64,000 nucleotides of DNA, taken from contig CAZPOV010000001.1 in NCBI GenBank assembly GCA_964588335.1, positions 124,001 to 188,000 of the forward strand. Direction: 5' to 3'. Shown in pieces: positions 1 to 8,729 of this stretch. The position numbers were made by a program, and so were the translations under genes. The DNA comes from JAGQZY01 sp964588335 (GTDB taxonomy: Bacteria; Bdellovibrionota; Bdellovibrionia; Bdellovibrionales; JAGQZY01). Numbering within the stretch: the stretch's first letter is position 1; each line of letters begins with the position of its first letter. The notes under the pieces are model-generated. The model made no database searches. It was not told the origin of the DNA and saw only the letters and a list, made by a program, of their open reading frames with translations.

Positions 1-837
1 ATAGCCATCGGACCAAACCACTTCCGCCCGAATCGGTTCCAAAGCTGTTAAAGTTAATTTGTTGTCTGAAACAACGTCACTACTAGATGTGTTGACTGGG
101 GGACCACCAAAATTGTCTTCACTGAAATCGCCGTCAGACATATCCATTGGCGGCACCGTCGGCCTGGTGGCTTCGACTGTGGACTCTTTTTCGGGTGTTT
201 CGGGTTGGCTCTCTTCGGAAAGCTCTGTGACCACGGCCTGGGGATTCTCATCTTTATTTTCTGAAGACTCCGCTGCTGAAACAGACTCAGAGGTCTTGTC
301 TTTTTCTTGAGCGTCTGAGGAGGTTTGTCCATCGTTGTTGGCCTCCGGCTTATCGTTTTCTGCAGCTTCATCTTCAAGTACAAAGACTTCTTTTGGGAGA
401 GCTTCCTCTTTAGAATAGGCATTCATTTTTTCAACCACTTGAAAAATGAAAAACAAAAGCAGCAAACTCAGCAAACCACTGGCAGCAATCATCACAATTT
501 TAGGAACTTTAAAAAGACCAACCATTTGGTCCTCTTGCGTGCTACTGGTGGGGTTTTTGGGAGCTGGAGTTTCGATAACCGGCTCGCTAGCAGAGGACGT
601 GGGTTCAGCGAAGGCCTCGTCAATCAGCTGATTGACTTGCTCCATGTCGACACGAAGTTCACGAGCATAACTTTTAATCAGACCAATACAAAAGACTTTT
701 GCCGGGAGCTTATCGCGTTGCCCTTTTTCAATATGCTCTAGTTTTTGAATATGAATCTTTGTGCGAGTTGCCAAGTCTTCTAAGCTTAGGTTTTGCTTCT
801 CACGCTGTTTTTTTAAATATTGTCCCAGTTTCTGCAT
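1..837 (-). CDS. RodZ-like helix-turn-helix membrane protein (3' end cut by window edge)
   Basis: The reading frame starts at the ATG at 835-837 and runs open to the window edge, giving about 279 residues without a stop. Residues 1-70 form a HTH_25-type Xre-like domain with the typical start MQKLGQYLKKQREKQNLSLE. A single membrane segment follows at about residues 112-132. Next comes a long acidic Ser/Glu/Pro linker of about 110 residues, and then the start of a RodZ C-terminal type domain (LTLTALEPIRAEVVWSDG). In the family, RodZ links MreB to the cell wall machinery, with the HTH domain inside the cell and the C-terminal domain in the periplasm. The start lies one base after the stop of the TPR lipoprotein gene, so the two are co-transcribed. 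The HTH-TM-DUF4115 order is seen; the MreB role is inferred from the family. Confidence 0.8.
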   Translation of the reverse strand, partial: MQKLGQYLKKQREKQNLSLEDLATRTKIHIQKLEHIEKGQRDKLPAKVFCIGLIKSYARELRVDMEQVNQLIDEAFAEPTSSASEPVIETPAPKNPTSSTQEDQMVGLFKVPKIVMIAASGLLSLLLLFFIFQVVEKMNAYSKEEALPKEVFVLEDEAAENDKPEANNDGQTSSDAQEKDKTSESVSAAESSENKDENPQAVVTELSEESQPETPEKESTVEATRPTVPPMDMSDGDFSEDNFGGPPVNTSSSDVVSDNKLTLTALEPIRAEVVWSDGY

Positions 838-838
838 A

Positions 839-1612
839 TTACTTTGTGTCGGTTAATTTCATGAGGTTAATCATTTCGTCAATTTTCTCTCTATTCGGGC
901 CATTGGGGAATTTTTTTCGACCTTCCTCTAAACGAGCGATTGCTTTTGACTTATAGCCAAGGCGAAAAAAAGAAATTCCACTGTAATAATGAGGTTCATC
1001 AAAACCCTTGAGCCGGCAGTGGTAGATGGCCTGGTCTAAAGCCTTCGAGGCTTTTTGAAAGCGCTCTTGCTCGACTTGGCTGCGACCATAATAATTGTAA
1101 GCCAAACAGTTTTCTCTGTTCATACTGATGGCCTTTAAAAAATAATTTTCACTTTTTTCATATTCGTTTTGAAAAAAATAAGTCAGCCCAAAGTTCAGCC
1201 ATACTTTATCTTTATTTGAGTAAGTGAGATCAGCGGCGGCTTTTGACAAATGCTTTCGGGCTCGTTCAAAGTCTTTGATCTCTATATAAACTCGCCCCAA
1301 ATTATTGTGAGCCTCAGAGTAACCATCGTTCAATTCAATAGCGTTTTTAAGGGCCAAGATGGCGTGTTCATATTCTTTTAAAAAATAATAACAAAGGCCC
1401 AGGTGATTATGAATCAATGCATTATCCGGGTCTAGTTCTTTGGCTGTTAGGAGCTGTTCAAGAGCTTTCGCCTTCTGGCCCTTGGCTAGCAATGAGACTC
1501 CAAGTTGGAAATGACTGTAAGCAACTTTGGGATTGTTTTGGTTCGTCGAACACGACATTAAAACCATTAACAATAAACAGGCGAAGGTGCCAAAAAAACC
1601 CTTACGAATCAT
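839..1612 (-). CDS. TPR-repeat lipoprotein (PilF/PilW-like)
   Basis: The protein has about 257 residues. A lipoprotein signal peptide ends in a LMSC lipobox around residue 21, so the mature protein should be lipid-anchored. The rest is a run of tetratricopeptide repeats (motifs such as NALIHNHLGLCYY and SEAHNNLGRVY), about six copies up to residue 250. The layout resembles PilF/PilW, which help assemble the type IV pilus secretin, but the TPR fold alone does not prove that role. The ATG at 1610-1612 is chosen over the GTG three bases earlier; neither has a clear ribosome site. It sits between the rRNA methyltransferase gene and the RodZ-like gene, on the same strand with small gaps, so the three are probably one operon. 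Confidence 0.75.
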   Translation of the reverse strand: MIRKGFFGTFACLLLMVLMSCSTNQNNPKVAYSHFQLGVSLLAKGQKAKALEQLLTAKELDPDNALIHNHLGLCYYFLKEYEHAILALKNAIELNDGYSEAHNNLGRVYIEIKDFERARKHLSKAAADLTYSNKDKVWLNFGLTYFFQNEYEKSENYFLKAISMNRENCLAYNYYGRSQVEQERFQKASKALDQAIYHCRLKGFDEPHYYSGISFFRLGYKSKAIARLEEGRKKFPNGPNREKIDEMINLMKLTDTK

Positions 1613-1654
1613 CACATAAAGTTAGCAAATTTTTGAATAATTCGCAGTCTTTGC

Positions 1655-2773
1655 CTAGTTTGCGCCCTGCAATATAGTCAGGCATTCTAGGTGAGAGGTT
1701 TGAGGAAACATATCGACGGGGGTCATGCTTTTTACAGACCAGCCGGAGTCTAATAGAAGTTTTAAATCGCGGGCCATAGATGCTGGATGGCAGCTGATAT
1801 AAACCAGCCAGGGTGGAGGGTTTTGGCTGATTTTTTCGATAACTTCAGCGGAACAGCCGGCCCGTGGAGGATCAATAATTAACATATCTCTCTTTGCAGT
1901 GGTTTCTTCAAAAAGAGTGACAGCGTCACCCAGGTGAAACTCACAGTTTTCAGGGGCTCGAGTTTGCGCTTTTTGAATATTCACCGGATTGTTGTCGATC
2001 CCTCGACAATGAATGGTGGGACAGGCCCGCGCCAGAGACAACGACCAATTGCCTTGTCCACAATACAGGTCATCGACGGTTGAAACTTGATGATTTCTAA
2101 CGTGGTCGATAATCTGCTGGCAGAGAAAATCATTTTGTTCAGAATTCACCTGCCGAAAACCCAATGCCGACTGTCCTTTTTTATCGACTTTAAAAGTTTT
2201 GATTTTTCCATCGTCCATCTCAGCCAACTCAATCTTAGCCTTTTGCTGAGTCAGAGTGTTTTTGTTGGCCATCAGCCAATGATTGATGGCCTTACTGGCA
2301 ATCGGGCATTGATCAATATAAACTGGCTCTTGACTGCCTTTAGCATAGTAAAAAACGCCTTTTCGATCAGTGTGCACTTGAATGCGATTGCGGTAGTGAA
2401 AAAGCGAGGGTGCAGGCTGGATGGGTTGCAACCAATCTCCGACTTCAATTTTGGCAATTTTTTGTAGAACATCCGTTAAGTGCTGCTGTTTCCACTTTAA
2501 CTGCTGATCATAAGTCAGGTTTTGCCAGTCACAGCCTCCGCAACGGCCAAACACAGGGCATTCCGGTTGAATTCGATGTTTTGATGTTTGTAAAATTTTA
2601 GTAAGCCTTGCTTTTGCAAAGGTCTTTTTGTCTTGCAAAACGTCCGCTTCTATCTGCTCGCCGGGAAGGGCGAAGGGGACAAACACCACTTTGTTATTGT
2701 GACGGCCAACGCCATCGCCAGAGTTGGAAAGTGAGTCGATAGTAAGAGAAATTTGAGAAAAGATTTTGGGCAT
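1655..2773 (-). CDS. rlmD: 23S rRNA (uracil-5-)-methyltransferase, RlmD/RumA type
   Basis: The protein has 372 residues and methylates a uracil at C5 in RNA using S-adenosylmethionine. An N-terminal TRAM domain (residues 1-60) is followed by an iron-sulfur cysteine cluster, CPVFGRCGGCDWQ, with a fourth Cys at QCPIAS. The C-terminal Rossmann domain has the SAM motif DLYCGQGNWSLSLA, the DPPRAGC motif and the catalytic Cys motif YISCHPAS; many relatives have Asn where this has His after the Cys. Fe-S cysteines with TRAM match RlmD more than TrmA. RlmC or another paralogue in this family cannot be excluded without a tree. A strong imperfect hairpin lies directly upstream of the start, and no good Shine-Dalgarno sequence is visible there. 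Confidence 0.85.
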   Translation of the reverse strand: MPKIFSQISLTIDSLSNSGDGVGRHNNKVVFVPFALPGEQIEADVLQDKKTFAKARLTKILQTSKHRIQPECPVFGRCGGCDWQNLTYDQQLKWKQQHLTDVLQKIAKIEVGDWLQPIQPAPSLFHYRNRIQVHTDRKGVFYYAKGSQEPVYIDQCPIASKAINHWLMANKNTLTQQKAKIELAEMDDGKIKTFKVDKKGQSALGFRQVNSEQNDFLCQQIIDHVRNHQVSTVDDLYCGQGNWSLSLARACPTIHCRGIDNNPVNIQKAQTRAPENCEFHLGDAVTLFEETTAKRDMLIIDPPRAGCSAEVIEKISQNPPPWLVYISCHPASMARDLKLLLDSGWSVKSMTPVDMFPQTSHLECLTILQGAN

Positions 2774-2779
2774 GAAATC

Positions 2780-2806
2780 AGGCTCTACTGCAGAACAGCA
2801 GAGCCT
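2780..2806 (-). promoter_or_regulatory. Hairpin between ndk and the rRNA methyltransferase start
   Basis: An inverted repeat AGGCTCT-A-CTG / CAG-C-AGAGCCT with a CAGAA loop lies between the ndk stop and the next ATG. It has one A-C mismatch. Downstream on the minus strand there is no U-run, so it is a poor intrinsic terminator. It ends only about seven bases from the ATG and could affect its translation. Role not known. Confidence 0.45.
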
Positions 2807-2812
2807 TGTTTA

Positions 2813-3238
2813 TTACTTGTTTACGATTTCGTTATCTTCGAAGAAAAGACCGAGTTCGCGTTTCGCGCTTTCAGCACTGTCGCTTCCGTGTACGGCGTTT
2901 TCGCCAACATTATCTCCGTACAATTTACGGATCGTACCATCAGCCGCCTCTGCAGGGTTGGTGGCTCCCATGATCTCACGGTTTTTGGCAACAGCATTTT
3001 CACCTGATAGGCACATCAGCATTACCGGACCAGAGGTCATAAAGCTGACAAGTTCACCAAAAAAGGGGCGCTCTTTATGTTCAGCGTAAAACTCTTCACA
3101 CTGTTGTTTGCTGAGGTGGACCATTTTTGCCGCCGCAATTTTAAGTCCGTTTTCTTCGAACTTAGTGATGATGGGACCAATGGCGTTTTTATTGATCGCA
3201 TTGGGCTTAATAATTGAAAAAGTTTGTTCAACAGCCAT
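2813..3238 (-). CDS. ndk: Nucleoside diphosphate kinase
   Basis: The protein has 141 residues, the usual family length. It transfers the gamma-phosphate of ATP to nucleoside diphosphates through a phospho-histidine. Seen are the N-terminal TFSIIKPNAI, the RPFF segment, the ATNPAEAADGTIR loop and the active-site segment NAVHGSDS with the catalytic His. Two in-frame ATGs lie six bases apart. The AGGAG ribosome site is one base from the first and seven from the second, so the second (MAVEQ) is chosen. It is preceded on the same strand by mdh, sucC and sucD. Joining NDP kinase to succinyl-CoA ligase makes metabolic sense because the ligase makes nucleoside triphosphate. Confidence 0.95.
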   Translation of the reverse strand: MAVEQTFSIIKPNAINKNAIGPIITKFEENGLKIAAAKMVHLSKQQCEEFYAEHKERPFFGELVSFMTSGPVMLMCLSGENAVAKNREIMGATNPAEAADGTIRKLYGDNVGENAVHGSDSAESAKRELGLFFEDNEIVNK

Positions 3239-3263
3239 TTTCATTCTCCTTATTAGTAGTAAA

Positions 3264-4130
3264 TTACAAACTTGCTTTTAAAGTTGAGCCAAGATCGGCA
3301 GGGCTTTTAGAAATCGCACAGCCAGCACTTTGCAAGGCTTCAAACTTGCCTTCGGCCGTCCCTTTACCACCACTGGTGATGGCTCCGGCATGGCCCATTC
3401 TTTTACCTTTTGGTGCTGTGGCACCGGCGATAAAAGCCGTTACTGGTTTTTTGAACTCCCGTTTAATGTATTCAGCAGCCTCTTCTTCTGCAGAGCCTCC
3501 GATTTCTCCGATCATGATCACGGCATCGGTGTCTTTGTCAGCATTGAACATTTCAAGTACATCAATGAAGTTTGTGCCGTTCACAGGATCTCCACCGATT
3601 CCTACACAGGTGCTTTGCCCCAAGCCTTGAGCCGTCAATTGATGGACCGCCTCGTAGGTCAAAGTTCCAGAGCGTGAAAGAACACCGATCCGTCCCTCTT
3701 TATGAATGTGGCCGGGCATGATTCCGATTTTACATTGACCAGGAGTGATGACACCAGGGCAGTTGGGTCCCACCAAACGGGTTTTCTTGCCTTTCATAAA
3801 AGCTTTCACTTTAACCATATCGTTTATGGGAATGCCTTCGGTGATACAGATGGCCAGTTCAATTTCCGCATCCACAGCTTCCATGATGGCATCGGCAGCA
3901 AAAGCGGGTGGTACGTAAATCACCGTCGCCGTAGCTCCGGTTTTTTCGACGGCTTCATGGGTCGAGTTGAAAACCGGTAGATCAAGGTGTTTGCTGCCAC
4001 CTTTTCCGGGTGTGACTCCGCCCACCATTTGCGTGCCATATTTAATGGCTTGTTCGGTGTGGAAAGTTCCTTGAGAACCTGTGATCCCCTGGCAAATAAC
4101 TTTAGTGTTTTTGTCGATCATAATAGCCAT
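3264..4130 (-). CDS. sucD: Succinyl-CoA ligase, alpha subunit
   Basis: The protein has 288 residues, matching the family. With SucC it converts succinyl-CoA, phosphate and NDP to succinate, CoA and NTP in the TCA cycle. The N-terminal CoA-binding Rossmann domain begins MAIMIDKNTKVICQGITGSQ, almost the same as the Escherichia coli protein, which supports this start. The phosphorylated histidine lies in GKRMGHAGAI near residue 247, followed by the Gly-rich SGGKGTAEGK. It begins just two bases after the sucC stop, with a GGGAGC ribosome site inside the end of sucC, so the subunits are translated together. Order on this strand is mdh, sucC, sucD, ndk. Confidence 0.97.
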   Translation of the reverse strand: MAIMIDKNTKVICQGITGSQGTFHTEQAIKYGTQMVGGVTPGKGGSKHLDLPVFNSTHEAVEKTGATATVIYVPPAFAADAIMEAVDAEIELAICITEGIPINDMVKVKAFMKGKKTRLVGPNCPGVITPGQCKIGIMPGHIHKEGRIGVLSRSGTLTYEAVHQLTAQGLGQSTCVGIGGDPVNGTNFIDVLEMFNADKDTDAVIMIGEIGGSAEEEAAEYIKREFKKPVTAFIAGATAPKGKRMGHAGAITSGGKGTAEGKFEALQSAGCAISKSPADLGSTLKASL

Positions 4131-4132
4131 GA

Positions 4133-5299
4133 CTAAGCTCCCTTCACAGCGGTAACAATTTTTTCAGCAGCGTCGGTCAAAGAATCGGCTGGGGTGACGT
4201 TAAGGCCACTTTCAGACAAAATCTTTTTCCCCTCTTCAACATTGGTCCCTTGTAAACGAACCACCAACGGAACACTGAGGCCCAGTTCTTTAACGGCGGC
4301 AAGAACACCTTCGGCGATGATGTCACATTTCATGATCCCACCAAAAATATTTACTAATATTCCTTTCACATTAGGATCTTCAAGGATGATTTTAAACGCA
4401 GCAGTCACGTTTTCTTTAGTGGCGCCACCACCAACATCAAGAAAGTTAGCGGGCTCAGAGCCGTGCAATTTAATAATGTCCATGGTCGCCATCGCAAGAC
4501 CGGCTCCGTTAACCAGGCAACCGATGTTTCCATCAAGCTTGATAAACGCCAGATCATACTTGGAAGCTTCCACTTCTGAGGGATCTTCTTCAGACAGGTC
4601 ACGCAATTCAACAATATCGGAATGGCGATAAAGAGCATTCGAATCAAAGCTCATTTTGGCATCAAGAGCCATCACATCACCTTCTTTGGTTGTGACAAGC
4701 GGGTTGATCTCGACCATGTCGCAGTCTTCTTTCATGTAGATTTCATACAAGCCTTTGAAGTAACCCGCAGCTTTGATGGCCTGTTTTCCCGTGAAGCCGA
4801 GTTTGAAGGCTAGACTACGAGCTTCAAAGTCTTGCATTCCAAAGGAAGGATCGATGGTCAGGTTGTGGATCTTTTCTGGAGTGGATTCCGCAACGTCTTC
4901 AATATTTACTCCGCCTTCAGAAGAAGCCATGATCGAAATCTTAGAACTTTCGCGATCCAAAAAGACAGCGCAGTAATATTCTTTTTCGATGTTGCATCCT
5001 TGTTCGATATAAACCTTTTGAACCTCTTTGCCTTCGGGGCCTGTTTGGTGCGTAACCAGGTTCATGCCGATAATTTCTTTCGCTAATGTCTGAACTTCAT
5101 CCAGGCTCTTGGCGATTTTGACACCGCCGCCTTTACCACGTCCACCGGCGTGAATTTGCGCTTTAACAACCCACAAGTCTCCACCCAAGTTTTCCGCGGC
5201 TTTGCGGGCTTCGGAAGGGGAGTTTGCGATTTGACCTTTTAAGACTTTCAGATTGTACTTTCTAAAAATTTCTTTTGCTTGATACTCATGAATATTCAT
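4133..5299 (-). CDS. sucC: Succinyl-CoA ligase, beta subunit
   Basis: The protein has 388 residues, the family length. It carries the nucleotide-binding ATP-grasp domain (residues 1-240; MNIHEYQAKEIFRKY, HAGGRGKGGGVK) and the C-terminal ligase/CoA domain (GNIGCLVNGAGLAMATMD, FLDVGGGA, NIFGGIMKCD). Whether it prefers ADP or GDP cannot be read safely from the sequence. The start is supported by an AAGGAT ribosome site that overlaps the end of the upstream mdh gene, 11 bases away. It forms a cytoplasmic TCA-cycle enzyme with SucD. Confidence 0.97.
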   Translation of the reverse strand: MNIHEYQAKEIFRKYNLKVLKGQIANSPSEARKAAENLGGDLWVVKAQIHAGGRGKGGGVKIAKSLDEVQTLAKEIIGMNLVTHQTGPEGKEVQKVYIEQGCNIEKEYYCAVFLDRESSKISIMASSEGGVNIEDVAESTPEKIHNLTIDPSFGMQDFEARSLAFKLGFTGKQAIKAAGYFKGLYEIYMKEDCDMVEINPLVTTKEGDVMALDAKMSFDSNALYRHSDIVELRDLSEEDPSEVEASKYDLAFIKLDGNIGCLVNGAGLAMATMDIIKLHGSEPANFLDVGGGATKENVTAAFKIILEDPNVKGILVNIFGGIMKCDIIAEGVLAAVKELGLSVPLVVRLQGTNVEEGKKILSESGLNVTPADSLTDAAEKIVTAVKGA

Positions 5300-5310
5300 T
5301 CGTCTGATCC

Positions 5311-6255
5311 TTAGTAATCGAGGTTTTTAAGTGCGGCTAACAATTCTTCTACATGCTTTTTCGAATTTTCAAGTCCGGCCTTTTCTTCGTCATTCAAATT
5401 CAATTCGATGACTTTCTCTAAACCGTTCTTGCCGAGCTGGCAAAGGACACCAATAAACATACCTTTGATGCCATACTCGCCTTCGAGGTAAGCAGCGCAA
5501 GGTAAAATTCGGTTTTGATCTTTAAGAATCGCTTCAGCCATTTCAACAGCACTGGCGGATGGGGCGTAATAAGCCGACCCCGTTTTTAAAAGTCCAACGA
5601 TCTCGGCGCCCCCTTTGCGGGTTCTTTCAACCAACTCATCAACTTTGTCTTTTGAAAGCATTTCGGTTAATGGCACTCCTCCAACGGAACAGTGACGAGG
5701 CATCGGCACCATGGTGTCGCCGTGTCCACCCAAAACAAAAGCATTGATATCTTTGACACTGATTCCGGTGGCTTCGGCAATAAAAGATCGAAAGCGGGCT
5801 CCGTCTAAGATTCCAGCCATCCCAATCACTCTTTCGCGAGGGAAGCCAAGGGTTTCTTTTGCGACCATGGCCATGGCATCAAGGGGATTGGAGACAATAA
5901 TGACGGTTGATTGAGGAGCATATTCTTTGATCCCTTCGCAGACGCCTTTCATAATTTTAGCGTTGGTGGCTAAAAGATCATCGCGGCTCATTCCGGGTTT
6001 GCGAGGGAGACCAGCCGTAACAATAACGATATCGGAGCCAGCGGCATCTTTGTAATCAGCGGTACCAGTGACCATAGAGTCAAAACCTTCAACAGGAGAG
6101 GCCTCGAAAAGATCGAGCGCTTTACCTTTGGCAGCCCCTTCATTGATGTCCAGAAGGACAACGTCTCCTAGTTCTTTTTGAGCCGCCCAATGGGCACATG
6201 TGGATCCTACAAATCCAGCTCCAACAACAGTGATTTTTTTTCTTGTATGACTCAT
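5311..6255 (-). CDS. mdh: Malate dehydrogenase (LDH-like type)
   Basis: The protein has 314 residues. It oxidises malate to oxaloacetate with NAD. The Rossmann motif VVGAGFVGST is at residues 11-20. The substrate loop reads GLPRKPGMSRDDL, with the Arg typical of malate rather than lactate specificity, and the catalytic His is in LGGHGDTMVP. It belongs to the short LDH-like bacterial group rather than the E. coli mitochondrial-like group. A strong GGAGGAA ribosome site precedes the ATG. It is the first gene of a mdh-sucC-sucD-ndk run, so its promoter should lie in the 220-base gap shared with the divergent transporter operon. Confidence 0.95.
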   Translation of the reverse strand: MSHTRKKITVVGAGFVGSTCAHWAAQKELGDVVLLDINEGAAKGKALDLFEASPVEGFDSMVTGTADYKDAAGSDIVIVTAGLPRKPGMSRDDLLATNAKIMKGVCEGIKEYAPQSTVIIVSNPLDAMAMVAKETLGFPRERVIGMAGILDGARFRSFIAEATGISVKDINAFVLGGHGDTMVPMPRHCSVGGVPLTEMLSKDKVDELVERTRKGGAEIVGLLKTGSAYYAPSASAVEMAEAILKDQNRILPCAAYLEGEYGIKGMFIGVLCQLGKNGLEKVIELNLNDEEKAGLENSKKHVEELLAALKNLDY

Positions 6256-6475
6256 ATTGTTCCTCCGCGTCTTGTGCCCACGGCGCTGCCGATTGGGACA
6301 AGAGTTCTTCGATTTTTCGTGTCTCCCCTTCTTATACCCAAGAAGAGCAAGAGTAAACCTATGCCAACAAAATTAAGACAAAGAAATTGGCAGGTTAGGC
6401 CTCCATTTTCATCCAACTTGGGGCTGTGTTTCGCGGTCAATTCGCAGTATACTTGGTGGCGTATTAGGGGGAGTG

Positions 6476-7249
6476 ATGGAATCGGGCAAGGACGCCGCCA
6501 TAATCCAGCTCAAAAAGGTCTCATTGAGCTTTGAGGGCTTGGAAATCCTGAAAGATTTCGATTTAATCTTGAATCAAGGTGACTCCCTGGTTTTGGTGGG
6601 GCCCAGTGGCAGTGGAAAAAGCAGTTTGCTGAAACTCATGGCCGGCTTGCTTTTGCCAGACTCAGGCGAAGTTCTATACCGAGGCAAAAATCTTTCAACG
6701 CTTAGCAAAAAAGAGCAAGCCCAGCATATTGCTGAGGTGGGGATGCTTTTTCAGCAGAATGCTTTATTTGATTCTCTGACAGTCTTCGAAAATCTTCACT
6801 TTGTTCTCGCAGAGGTGGAAGGGCTTGCCGCCGCCAACAGGAAAACAAACGAAATTGAAAGCCTGCTGGCTGAAGTCGGCCTGGATCATGTTCTCGATCA
6901 CTACCCCAGTGAAATCAGCGGCGGTATGCAAAAGCGGCTGGGAATTGCCCGCGCCCTGTGTTTGCGTCCACGCCTGGTTTTTTATGATGATCCCACCGCC
7001 GGCTTGGACCCCATAACCAGTCGAAAAATTGTCAGTATGATCTTGGAACTCAAAGAAAAATGGGGCGCGACCATCGTCACGGTGACAAATGACATGATGC
7101 GAGCTTATCAATTGGCGGGAAGCTGCATGGTTTGCTTTCCCCGAGAGTTCCTCGCTACGGGTGATGCCTCGTCGACTCGGAAATTCAATGACCCGCGAGT
7201 GCAACAATTTATTAACGGCCATGTCGATGGCCCATTGGGGGCTTTATGA
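6476..7249 (+). CDS. MlaF-like ABC ATPase, catalytically altered copy
   Basis: The protein has 257 residues and is the first of two different ATPases in this MCE operon. Walker A is GPSGSGKS (residues 42-49), the Q-loop is LFQQNALFDSLTVFENL (typical of MlaF), and the signature is ISGGM (147-151). Walker B reads YDDPTAGLD with Asp at 172 where the catalytic Glu is expected. The H-loop reads TVTNDM with Asn at 205 in place of the switch His. It should therefore bind ATP but hydrolyse poorly at its own Walker site. It overlaps the next ATPase by four bases (ATGA). ATG at 6476 is preferred to GTG at 6473 because of spacing from AGGGGGA. Family assignment is firm; the asymmetric dimer is an inference. 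Confidence 0.88.
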   Translation: MESGKDAAIIQLKKVSLSFEGLEILKDFDLILNQGDSLVLVGPSGSGKSSLLKLMAGLLLPDSGEVLYRGKNLSTLSKKEQAQHIAEVGMLFQQNALFDSLTVFENLHFVLAEVEGLAAANRKTNEIESLLAEVGLDHVLDHYPSEISGGMQKRLGIARALCLRPRLVFYDDPTAGLDPITSRKIVSMILELKEKWGATIVTVTNDMMRAYQLAGSCMVCFPREFLATGDASSTRKFNDPRVQQFINGHVDGPLGAL

Positions 7250-7971
7250 TTGAATTTCGTAAAGTCACCAAGAGTTTTGGGGCTCGCACCATTCTCAAAG
7301 ATTTAGATCTGACTATTCCCGAGGGTAAAATTGTTTTTATCTTAGGAATGTCGGGGACTGGCAAGTCTGTGCTCTTAAAGAATATTGTCGGACTTCTTAA
7401 GCCGGATGGTGGAGAACTTTTTGTCGACCAGCATCCAGTGCATCGCTTGGATGAGGCCGCGATGATGTCGGTGCGAAAGATCTGTGGAATGGTTTTCCAA
7501 CAACCGGCTTTGTTTGATTCTCTTAATGTCTTCGAGAACGTGGCCTATGGCCTTCGTCGCCATTTCAATCTTGATGAGGATGAAATTCAACGGCGAGTTC
7601 AAGAAAGTTTGGCTTTGGTGGGTCTAAAGGGTGTCGAACACAAACAAAGTCATGAATTGTCTTTTGGAATGAAAAAAAGAGTCAGTTTGGCGCGAACGGT
7701 GGCCTTGCGGCCGAAAATATTACTTTTTGATGAGCCGACCACGGGTCTCGATCCGATTTCCACCAATCGCGTGAATCAGTTGATTTTGAGTTTATCAAAA
7801 GATTTGGGGACCACCTCGGTGGTGGTCAGTCATGACATGGAAAGCGCTTTAAAAGTGGCCGATCATATTGTTGTTTTAGAAAAAGGAAATCTGTTGACCC
7901 AAGGCTCTCCCGACGAGATTCGCAAAAGCCAGGTTCCTTTGGTGCAAGACTTTTTAGCAGAGGTTCAGTGA
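7246..7971 (+). CDS. MlaF-like ABC ATPase, catalytically complete copy
   Basis: The protein has 241 residues and is the second ATPase of the operon. Walker A is GMSGTGKS (34-41), the Q-loop segment is VFQQPALFDSLNVFENV, and Walker B is LLFDEPTTGLDP with Glu163 present. The H-loop is VSHDM with His196 present. The signature is LSFGM (138-142) with Phe where the first Gly of LSGG(M) is usual. Paired with the preceding gene, its own Walker site would face an intact ISGGM signature. Its altered signature would face the altered Walker site of the partner. It starts inside the stop of its neighbour (ATGA) and ends overlapping the first permease gene by one base, so the genes are translationally coupled. 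Confidence 0.92.
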   Translation: MIEFRKVTKSFGARTILKDLDLTIPEGKIVFILGMSGTGKSVLLKNIVGLLKPDGGELFVDQHPVHRLDEAAMMSVRKICGMVFQQPALFDSLNVFENVAYGLRRHFNLDEDEIQRRVQESLALVGLKGVEHKQSHELSFGMKKRVSLARTVALRPKILLFDEPTTGLDPISTNRVNQLILSLSKDLGTTSVVVSHDMESALKVADHIVVLEKGNLLTQGSPDEIRKSQVPLVQDFLAEVQ

Positions 7972-8729
7972 TGCAAATAGTGAAAAGCCTCGATGGCCTT
8001 GGATCTGTCCTTATATATGTCGGAGATGTGTTCAAAGAATCGGCGAAAAGCTGGAGCCATCGCGAAGAGGTTTTTGAGAAATGTCTTTCGGTGATCCGAC
8101 AGAGCTTAGCCACCACCTTGTTTGCTGGTTTTTTTGTGGGTGCTATTATGACTTTACAATTCACCTTGCAGGTTCAAATGTTTGGAGCCCTTTCCTATTT
8201 GGGAGCCCTCGTCACCAGTGCCACCATCCGTGAGGTCGGACCCTTGCTGATCGCGTTTTTATTAAGTGGAAAGATCGGAGCCTTCACTTCGGCCGAGCTA
8301 GGCACCATGAAGGTGAGCGAGCAGATCGATGCGATTCGATGCCTTGGGGCGGATCCACTAAAAGAAGTCATTGTTCCTCGCTTCCTTGGTATAATCATAG
8401 CCAGCTTTTTTCTTTTAAGCTTTGGTTTAATTTTATCTTTTGCGGGGGGCCTTCTGATGGCAGTTCAATTCAGCGGTTTGCCCTGGGAGCAATACATCCA
8501 GCATATTCCCCAGGTGGTTTCTGGGTTTTCCATAATCAGCGGGGTCGTAAAGTGTCTGGTGTTTTCGATAGTCATTGCGACGTTATGTACTTACCGCGGT
8601 TACACTGTATTGGGTGGCGCTCGTGAGGTTGGCGAAGGGGTGGTGCAAGCGGCGACACAGACGATGATTGCACTTGTGCTAGCCGATTGGTTCAGCAGCT
8701 TCGTGTTGGAAGGGCTGTTCAATGCCTAA
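7971..8729 (+). CDS. MlaE-like MCE transporter permease, first copy
   Basis: The protein has about 252 residues with five or six hydrophobic segments and the MlaE/YrbE permease motif MKVSEQIDAIRCLGADPLK near the middle, followed by VPRFLG. In the Mla system such a permease dimer sits in the inner membrane, coupled to MlaF ATPases, and moves phospholipid between inner membrane and the periplasmic MlaD ring. The start is ATG at 7971, sharing its A with the stop of the ATPase gene. It overlaps the second permease by eight bases. The two permeases share the family motif but differ clearly in sequence, so they are paralogues that may form a heterodimer. Confidence 0.9.
   Translation: MQIVKSLDGLGSVLIYVGDVFKESAKSWSHREEVFEKCLSVIRQSLATTLFAGFFVGAIMTLQFTLQVQMFGALSYLGALVTSATIREVGPLLIAFLLSGKIGAFTSAELGTMKVSEQIDAIRCLGADPLKEVIVPRFLGIIIASFFLLSFGLILSFAGGLLMAVQFSGLPWEQYIQHIPQVVSGFSIISGVVKCLVFSIVIATLCTYRGYTVLGGAREVGEGVVQAATQTMIALVLADWFSSFVLEGLFNA

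Noticed and set aside
54..741. Several frames on both strands opposite or within the RodZ-like gene
   Set aside because: The minus frame running through 1-837 has the HTH, anchor and C-terminal domain in a consistent order; the others show none.
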